A model generated the notes under the pieces. The model was given only the letters and a program-made list of their open reading frames with translations. It did no database searches and had not been told where the DNA came from. DNA of 64,000 nt, from contig JAUIRK010000397.1 of assembly GCA_030549495.1 (NCBI GenBank), positions 124,001-188,000 on the forward strand, in the 5' to 3' direction. This document shows positions 51,301 through 60,300 of this stretch, piece after piece. Made by a program: the position numbers and the translations under genes. The stretch comes from Nectonema munidae (Eukaryota > Nematomorpha > Nectonematoida > Nectonematidae). Within the stretch, counting starts at the first letter, position 1. Each line of letters opens with the position of its first letter.

Positions 51301-54300
51301 TAATGATGCAGATACCAATTTTATTTCTTTGATTTGCCAATGCCTATACTGAATCTCGCGAAAATAAGCTAAAATGATCATACATCCTTAATTAAAGCAA
51401 ATGATTGAAACATACACTTTTTTAAAAAAAAAAGATACATTTTCAATAGATGAAAATAGTAATGCGACGATTCATCGGTGTCATGAAGCATAATTGTGTT
51501 TCTTTATAGTATCCAAATATGATATAGCAAAATTGACGACACTTACCGATTATTATAAACGTGGATGTTGAGCATTTAAAAATTAAAATCCAAAATATTT
51601 CAATCTCGACTCTAAATTTTGGCTAACGTCACATAATTAGCAAGCTTCACGCAGTTTGGAAATGAAATACTCGTCAGCTATATTTAACAAAAAAACAGTT
51701 TGGAATATATAGTCAAACATGAAAAATCCATCCTTCCATTATAATCCCTCAACTTCAACATCTAGCAGGTTTTTTTGAGAAAAAAAGCTTCCTTCTGATA
51801 GAAATTTTTGCTACGATAATTCATCAGAACCGAATGTGACGGAAAAAGAGCCTTCACTGTATTCTGATGAAACTCGGATAAGAAAAATAAGAATGGGGTT
51901 TTCTTCAATTCAAACAATAGATATGGGCATTAAATCTAAAGAAAAATCAGATTTGCGTGAGTAAGGCGGTTAGATACATTGCTTCGATACAACGAGGTCT
52001 CGGGTTCGATCCAACTTCAAGCCGCCTTCTTTACTCATAGATGGAGACAAGCGATAAAATTACGACTTCTTGATGAAAACACTGCAAGCTACCTTTAGCC
52101 AGTACTGAAAATTTCAAATTTAATTTCAAAAACTACATAATGTGTAGCACTCGTCTCGAATAAGCTTACACAATGTTGAATGAGCGAAGACAGAATGCCC
52201 AAAAGAAGACATATTTTTCCAACCTGAAAGCAAATTTTTAAAATCAAGACAAACTGTAATTGGTCTATTTTTAAGAGTCTTCATCGTAATTGAAAACATA
52301 CAAAATTTTTGCAAAACACCCACATGTTCCACAGCCAAAACTCACAATGAAAATAATCGAGTTAGCTAGCGCCCAACTACCTACAACTTAGGAAGAATAT
52401 TTCATTAAAAACCGCAGCCCTTTATAAACAGACACTTCAAACAGCCTCTTCTTATTAGCTGCAAACAACCTTAGACACAAATCACAAACAATGAGTATCC
52501 TCAGGGCACACTTACACCTCTCTATAAAGCACAGGCATTACTTTCTACAATTTAATTAATTAATTAATATATTTATTTACTCTAACAAAACTCCGTTTTT
52601 AAGAGGGTTGAGAAAGAAATTTACTTTGAAGCTTTGCAAGTGCATCTTCTTAGAGAGCCCAAAAACGTACAAATCTTCCCTACCATAGCGAAAACTGATT
52701 CTCAAGAGGATCCAGATATTCTTCCTTTGCTGCATGATGTTGTCTGAGAGGTAAACGCAACCATCAATTGGGTCGCTGTGAGAAAGGTAGTGAACAAAAT
52801 CTCTCTTGCCAATGTACACCGTTATCTTAAAATGAATGGAGTGATTTCATTTGGCACTCACTTAAATTGATAAGTAGATTGTAGATTGGTGAGTTGGAGG
52901 AAAAATATCCAAGGTCTAATACTTAAAGATATAAAATGCTTCCTCTTACTTCCAGCTTCGACCAAAGAAGAAGCACTCCATATGTTTACAAAAATTAAAC
53001 TTATATATTCGTATTTAAAAATTAGTAGATCGGAAAAATGATATCATCAACTATACACATTTTTCGAAAATTGAGACAGACGTGAAATAATCTTTAAAAA
53101 GGATTTAACTGAAGTAAGAGTGAACATACTTACTGCTGGGAACATCCATATACAAATTAGAGATAAAATATACTTTGTTTTCTAATACACACGCATTGGT
53201 AAATGTTTTACTAATCTATTAATTGTATGCGTCGATATAAAAATTGAAAGTAAGAAAAGATTACTATATAGTATATATAGTATAATATTATACACGACAT
53301 AGCGAGACTTAATGGAAATAAATTTGTTAAGATACGATGCAAAGCGTACTACACACTTAAAATAGAGAATGCACTATAGAGCGAAATGTCATACACAAAA
53401 AGAAGTCTCATTTATCAACCAGATAAGAACAAATCAAGGGTTTTTTTTATTAAAAAATGGTAAAAAATATTTGTATTGGTCAGTAGGCATAATTGTGACG
53501 TCATTACTCTGCACATCACTCCTCATCATTCTGTGGCCAAAAGCGTATCTTCACCTTACTGACCAAAATCAGGGACGCACATCCGAGGGGGGAAATTTGA
53601 ATTTTCCCAATTCTATATCTATTTTTATAGTATTTAAGAAACTTGTTTGGCTTGTGAGTAGACTTTCTATATTACTTTTCTTGTTTTAAGGTTAAGTCTT
53701 AGAATGGATATTTAAAATCTTTTTTTCATTGACGTCAACTTCTTTGTTATAGTAATGCAAATTTGAGCTATATTTGATAAAAGGTGGTAATGTAGCAAAT
53801 AATTTCACTAAGAACCCAAACATTTTTCAAAGGGGCAATTTTTTTTATAACACATAACTATATAAGAAAGTATTCTCTATAGTTTAAAGCTTAAAAGATT
53901 TATCCCTATTGTTGACTGAAACTGAAGGAGTTAAATTAATGCTATAGAATACACAAGTTAGGAAAAAGGCCCTTATCAAATTTTGCTAAATATGATTTAA
54001 ACAATCTTGTGGATATGGTGGATGAGATCAATATAGAGCATCTTTATCCGTAGATATTCGTTTTAACGCTTTAGTTTTTTATCAAGATTGATTAGAATAT
54101 TTGGATCTGTTTTTACACTTTTCTTAAAATTTTTGTTTACAAATAATCTCATCTTCATGTAATTTATAGCGTATAACTTTTGGATGGAATAACTAATTTG
54201 TATAAATATACTTATTATAATTGTGCATTGTAAGTTCTCTTGTATTTTGATAATCATCACTAAGTTTCGGCTATTGAAGCCTCATCAGTTCCACTTTGGT

Positions 54301-57300
54301 GTTCAAACTATGAGGTTTGAACTTAGAGGTATTAAACTATGAGGTTTGAACTGACGTCCAGTGGCTGTGCGTGAGCATCAACCAACTAGCCGTCAACACT
54401 TAGGTTTAATGATTATTCACAGTGTACGCTTAGTGATGATGATCAACTTACAATTCCTAGTTATAATTTGTATAAATTTAAGGCTTGTAGCCGGTTTTGT
54501 TCCAAAAATTTTAAATTACTATTTACTTTACTAACTTAATATATGTGATAGGTAGAATATGAAGATTATATAAGATGATTTTTTGTTTTACTAATCTAGT
54601 TTGGCAACATTTCGTTGATAAAAATTTATTTAATTTTAAGCAACATTGCACCTCACTACAGAGTAATCAATCCACATAATCAATTAATTTGATATAAACC
54701 AGGCTTGTTGACAATTAGTGAGATGAGAGGCAGAGAAAAATCTTTTAGCTCCTAATCAATATTGCATCGGATAGTAGGTTTGTCGAATAATTTACTGTCG
54801 GATAAATGAGGTATGGACGGTATTACGAGTCTTCTAATGCAATCAATCATTTCCATATGGATTTTAGAAGACAAAGACATTTTTAACTCACGAACACGAA
54901 ATATAGAATCGGCTCGACCAAAAAATCTCTTCCCTAAAGATACCAAAGAGATCATTTTTAGAGTCATGGTATAAAACTTCACTTGGTTAAAGTACGCATA
55001 TCTAACGATAGAAAGGGAAATATGACCATCGGTTCCAATAAATGCTTAATGGCAATAAGGAAGGCTAAAGGGTTAATTACATCCGATGAATAGCGATCTA
55101 TCGAAAAATTGCATGTCTTATGCTCTCAACTAGCATTAAAACTAAAACCTAATTTGAGTATGGAAAAGCGTTTTATTACCAGAGCGCACAATGCCCGAAC
55201 GCTCCAAAGTAGGCCCGACGGGTCTTATTCCTACCCAATGACTTGTTCCTTACCATAAATAACATTGTGGGATCGATTCACTCCAACAGAAGTGCAATGG
55301 CTGGAGTGGATGTGGGATCACACTTTGCCTATCTATTTTCGATTGTGTAATCACATATCACTTTACGTCTAGCTGTAGACAAAGATTACGAAATTATACG
55401 CAATTTGTGCGTAGTACCGAAACAATCCGAAGGACTCAACACCCTGTCATATCCATTTTCACAACTAAAGGAGTGGTAGATCCACTTAGTAATTTTGTTT
55501 CTCAGGTGTTGTGGCTAAAGAGACAAGGAGACCAGATGTAGAAATCCCTCCTACCCTATTGTTGTTTGACAATTAATCACTATTCGCTGAATATAACATG
55601 TTTAGACGATATTGAATTGATCGTTCGCGGTATCATCAAAAAGAACCTCTCGAAAATTGCCCAAAATGAAGCACGTATAAACTTATTTTGCGAAGAAGAA
55701 TACAGATCGGAAGATCTGCTTTTAGAAGACCTCATTCACACGTCGCCTTATAACGCCAGGCTGACTAACAAAATATTTACTTTATCGAACTGCGCCCTGA
55801 TCGAGAACATGCTCTCAAAGTTATCGTCCAGTAATGATCAGATGAATGTTTCCTCGTTCATTAAGTTGGTGTCAGAATACGACATAATGTCTATTAGCAG
55901 CATTAAAAGAGTTGACAAACCCTCAAAAGCTTAATGAACTCAAGACATTCCTTAATTTCGAGGAGATGAATGCAGCCTTTTGATAGCGGATTGTTTAAGA
56001 GAAACGTCCTGGAATAAACATATCCATGGTGTAAGAATGGCATCATTTCCTGATCAAATTAAGTTACACCTGGGGCCGATCTCAAATCTTAATTGCACAA
56101 AGTGCATCCTAATAGATGTTTCCTGGAGTCAGAACAAACTAGTTACTCAGGGACCATTTATTCCTTATGTTGGTTCTCGAACGAATCTTAAGTATAAGTC
56201 AGGAGCTTTGGATTTGATCTCCACAGATCATAGTATTCATAATCTGCAAGATTTGTTGACTCTAAGGTCCTGGCTTCTACAATCAAATCCTAACATTTCT
56301 AATGTGACAAAACTTCTCGAAATACTCATATCTGAAAAGACGGATAATAATTTAAACAAATTGATTTTATTAACGGGTCGTATAATCCGAGGATCTTTAA
56401 CCCATCGTTTAAACGATCATCTACTTATGTCGACGTGCGCTATAAATGGCTTAACAAACTATAATTCTATTTGTGCTTTGACGACAGACAGTCTCCTTGC
56501 TTAGTTCAAAGCAGTGGCGTAGCCAAAAAAGGGAAGTTGGGGGGGGGGGGGGGGGGGGGGGGGCATGCAAGGAATTTGAGGGGGGGGAGGGCATGCAAGG
56601 AATTTAGGGGGGCAAGCATATTGGAAATAAAATTATTTGGGGGGGGGGGGGGGGGGGCAGAAAAGGTATTTGGGGGGCACTGCCTCCTTGCCCCCCCCCC
56701 CTCTGGCTACGCCACTGGTTCAAAGGAGGAGTAAATCATTCTATCTGTTTTCAAAGCACAATGTTGAATGCGTTGAAGTGTTTGCAAACCATTTATTCCA
56801 TTTCTCCTAATCTTGTGTTAAAACCAGTCTTGGAGTTCACTTGCACAACGTGTACTCCGGCGGTTGATGATGATGTGGTGGACACACCAACCTACCCCAC
56901 TTATCAGCATATCGAAGCATTTCCTAAGATAAATGAGTTGTATGTTCAAACGAAACTTTCCGCTTTTCCGTTCTCTCAAGAGTCAAATCCAGTCCATTTG
57001 ATTAATGCATATAAATGGGACAACTTCTGCAAAAACAAGAGTTCCTTTGTAGGAGCAACGTATACGGAGGATGAAATTTTCTACCCTCGCAGATGTTAGT
57101 ACTTTCAAACACTGTTCTTTTAGCATATTGTTAAAATACTTGGTATTTAAAATGTACAATGGCAGAGATCGTGACGTAATAATGTCACAAAAATGATTTT
57201 TGTGCCTTAATATTCCAGCCGTAGTATCGGGAAAAACTGAGCATACTCCTCACCTGTTTAAGACGTTATGCGTTGTTTCCTACATTGCAAATTAGATCAT

Positions 57301-60300
57301 CCTCAACAGAAAGATCAAATGTAATCATAGCACCCTTGCTAAAGCTATTGTCAAATCCTTATTCTTATTTGAGTTTCTGGATGTATATCCCGAATTATAT
57401 TGATGATTCTGATCTTGTTGAACTTACGTCAGTCGTATTGTTTTATGGCAATCGCTCAGTCCTAAAATGGTTGCTCTTAGAGAGTGAACTCATATTCCAT
57501 ATCAAAACTCAGAGTTGGAGTCAGTCTTCACTAGTGTTGAAACCTTGTTTTGTAATACCGGTTCAGAACCGGGATTTGGTTTCAATGGGAAGTAGAGATT
57601 GCTCAAAATCATAAATTGAATCAAAATTTTACAGAACTATCTTTGCAACATCAAGATAGGCTGACACATTTCAATCTAAAAATCGCTATGAGACATTTCA
57701 CAAAAAAACATGCTTTACACCTCCTCAATCATCAAATCAATAAACCGTTCTTGAAAAGAAGTCTTTTGAGGCCAGATTACTGATCGAGATTATAAACCGG
57801 TTTTTGATAAATTGATTGTATTTTACTAATTTTTGTAAGTTAGCAAAATAAAGAGAAATTCAAATATGTTCACTAAAAATGATAGGAATATACTAAAACG
57901 GACATCAGAAAATTCTGAATGCATGTCTGGTTTGCTTTGCAGAAATTGCTGGATTTCTTTCCATAGTATCTATGTAGATCACGGTCAGTACACATTCAAA
58001 GTGGATGTTCTGGCTTAATAACATACATGTGTTGAAAAAAATTGTCCACCTCGTCAAATATTTCCCTTGCAGTGGTTCTACGGCTAAGTTTTGTAAATCA
58101 AAAAATTGTCTACAAGTTTTTTGCCTATACATATAGTACGTAAATGCAAGACAGAGTTAAGTTTGAAGCACCCATCTTTCATCAAGATGAATTGCAAAAA
58201 AGTTGAAAATCAAATTCCGAATCAATAAAGCCTCTTGATATGTTATCAGACATCTCTTCTATTAATCTTCTAACGGTATCGTTTGACAGCAAGATGTGCT
58301 TCAAATTTGCAAGTTTAGAACTTCTTAGGACATTCAATACGATATCTTTGCTGCAAGGTAATATTATCTTTTCTCCTATGTTATGGGATTTTTTGACAAC
58401 AGATATTTTTTGAAACATTTGAAACCATACAAAATATTTAAAAAAAATTCTGTTATCAAACCTAGATTTGTGTAATCGGTCATATTGACGTTTAAAATAG
58501 TCAACTTTTGTTTACTGAACACGAGTGCTTCATTTCCAGTGCAAGCTTCACTTGCCGGGCTTTAGAAAAGTGGATGTAACACAAAAGATAATTAAGTTCC
58601 TCTTCTCCACCAGATGTTAATGCAGTAAAGCCAAATTTCAAGTATGAGTCGTGATATTTCATTTTTTTTAGGCCATTGAGAAAAATGCACATTTACATCT
58701 ATAAAATTAAGCCTGAAAAGTTATAAAAAAAAAACCATATTATTTATTCTTTTAAATGTGACTTGCAAATGCCCCAATATGGGTGCAATAAGTGACCCAT
58801 TCTAGGTCCCCATGGAACTTCTTCGGCATTCGCTAGAGCACCGCGGACACCAGTTTGAAAACCACTGAGCTAGAAAGTAGTGATGCAATCACAATTACAA
58901 ACAATGTAATTTGACTTGATAAAGTCTGGGATAAGGGCTGGTGGGCTGATAGGTAGAGGCGTCGCCTACGGATCCAAAGCCTTTGGGTTCGAATCCCGGC
59001 AATGCCATCGACTTATCATAAAAAGTTCGTCAGTGCAGATATGGAAGTTTCTACTTCCCTTGCATGAAACACCCTGTCAAAAAAAAAGTCTGTGAAGTTA
59101 TGTTGGTATTGGGGCTTACAGTGCAAGTATAATGTCGGGTAATGATGGTTGTATGTTCATTGCACAAAAATTCTTTTATAATAAATTTTGAAAATTATAA
59201 AAAAAAAAGTTCGCCCCTCTTCCAAAATTTTGAGGATGTGCGCTTCTGCACAAAAGATATCTCATAAAGAACATAATAAAGAAACTTACCTCACCACTGT
59301 AACTTGTCTTCTTGAAGACTCTAAAAAATATTTTCAAAGATAGCATTTTAAATAATTTTGAAACCTTGAATAAAAATGATCTCTGAAGTAGGATGATTAA
59401 GATATAAAAAATGTGTATACGTCACACTTAAAAAGTAGAATCAAGGGGATGCAATTATATTCAATGGTATGCTCGACTAACAAAAATTAAAATATTACGC
59501 TTCGAGGTTATTTTTCGATTTACAGTTTATATATGTTGTCTATTATTTATTAGACTTAGAGTCGTTACTTTGAACAAAAAACAGTTTTATTATCGTTATC
59601 GTTAAATTAGAAAATTTTTTGTCGTTTTCTTTGTCGCTAAAAATTGGCCTACGTTTCATTAATTTTCAATTTGTAATTATTTTTTTAGAAAATAACAAAA
59701 AAAGGTATTAAAATTCAAATAAATGATTCCATTGAGAGTTTTGTAATTTTGAAATATCAGTCAAGATATAACAAAAAAGAAATTTGTCAAATTTTAAAAC
59801 AACTATTGTAATACTTCACAAATACACTAATACAAAAGAAGTTTTTTTGTTAATTAGTTTTATTTAAAATATAGGTGTTTAGAATAGAGTTATCAATTTT
59901 GTTTAAAAAGAGCAAGGTGCTTGAAAATTTTGACCAAATTGTTGAACAATGCTAGTGTTTTTGGAAATTTTTTAGAAACATTTTTTATCACGAAACTTTA
60001 TTCCCGGATTGGACCCCATGGTAGTCGATTTCAGAAGTGCCTTTTCAGGGTTTCTGGTGCTGAAGATCTTTTTCTTACCTTGACTTTGAAATGATGAATG
60101 CTTGAGTGGAATTATACACTGAATTTGGAATTTAAAACACGTTCATTATAATTTATTGCAGAAGTATAGAAGTCATGAATAAATATACATGGCGCCTTGA
60201 TTTTCATGTGAAAATATATTTAAAAAAAATGAACACAATCGATAACGTAAAAATGTATTCTCGTTATTCGATGAAAATGTCGTTATTTTTACAACTCTAT

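Noticed and set aside
52126..52338. Minus-strand frame 52338-52126 as an arrestin exon
   Set aside because: A GHSVFAHS string loosely resembled the LGxxAxPF region, but phases do not fit and the true exon with RLIKKLG..FPFTF was found at 48949-48833.
53369..53689. 106-codon + strand open frame as a small membrane protein
   Set aside because: It has hydrophobic stretches only, no family, no splice signals and no promoter; it lies in an intron on the opposite strand.
58932..59010. Functional tRNA gene
   Set aside because: A and B boxes are present, but the acceptor stem does not pair and a SINE-like body follows; a tRNA-derived SINE fits better. The same applies at 37886, 40050 and 52003.
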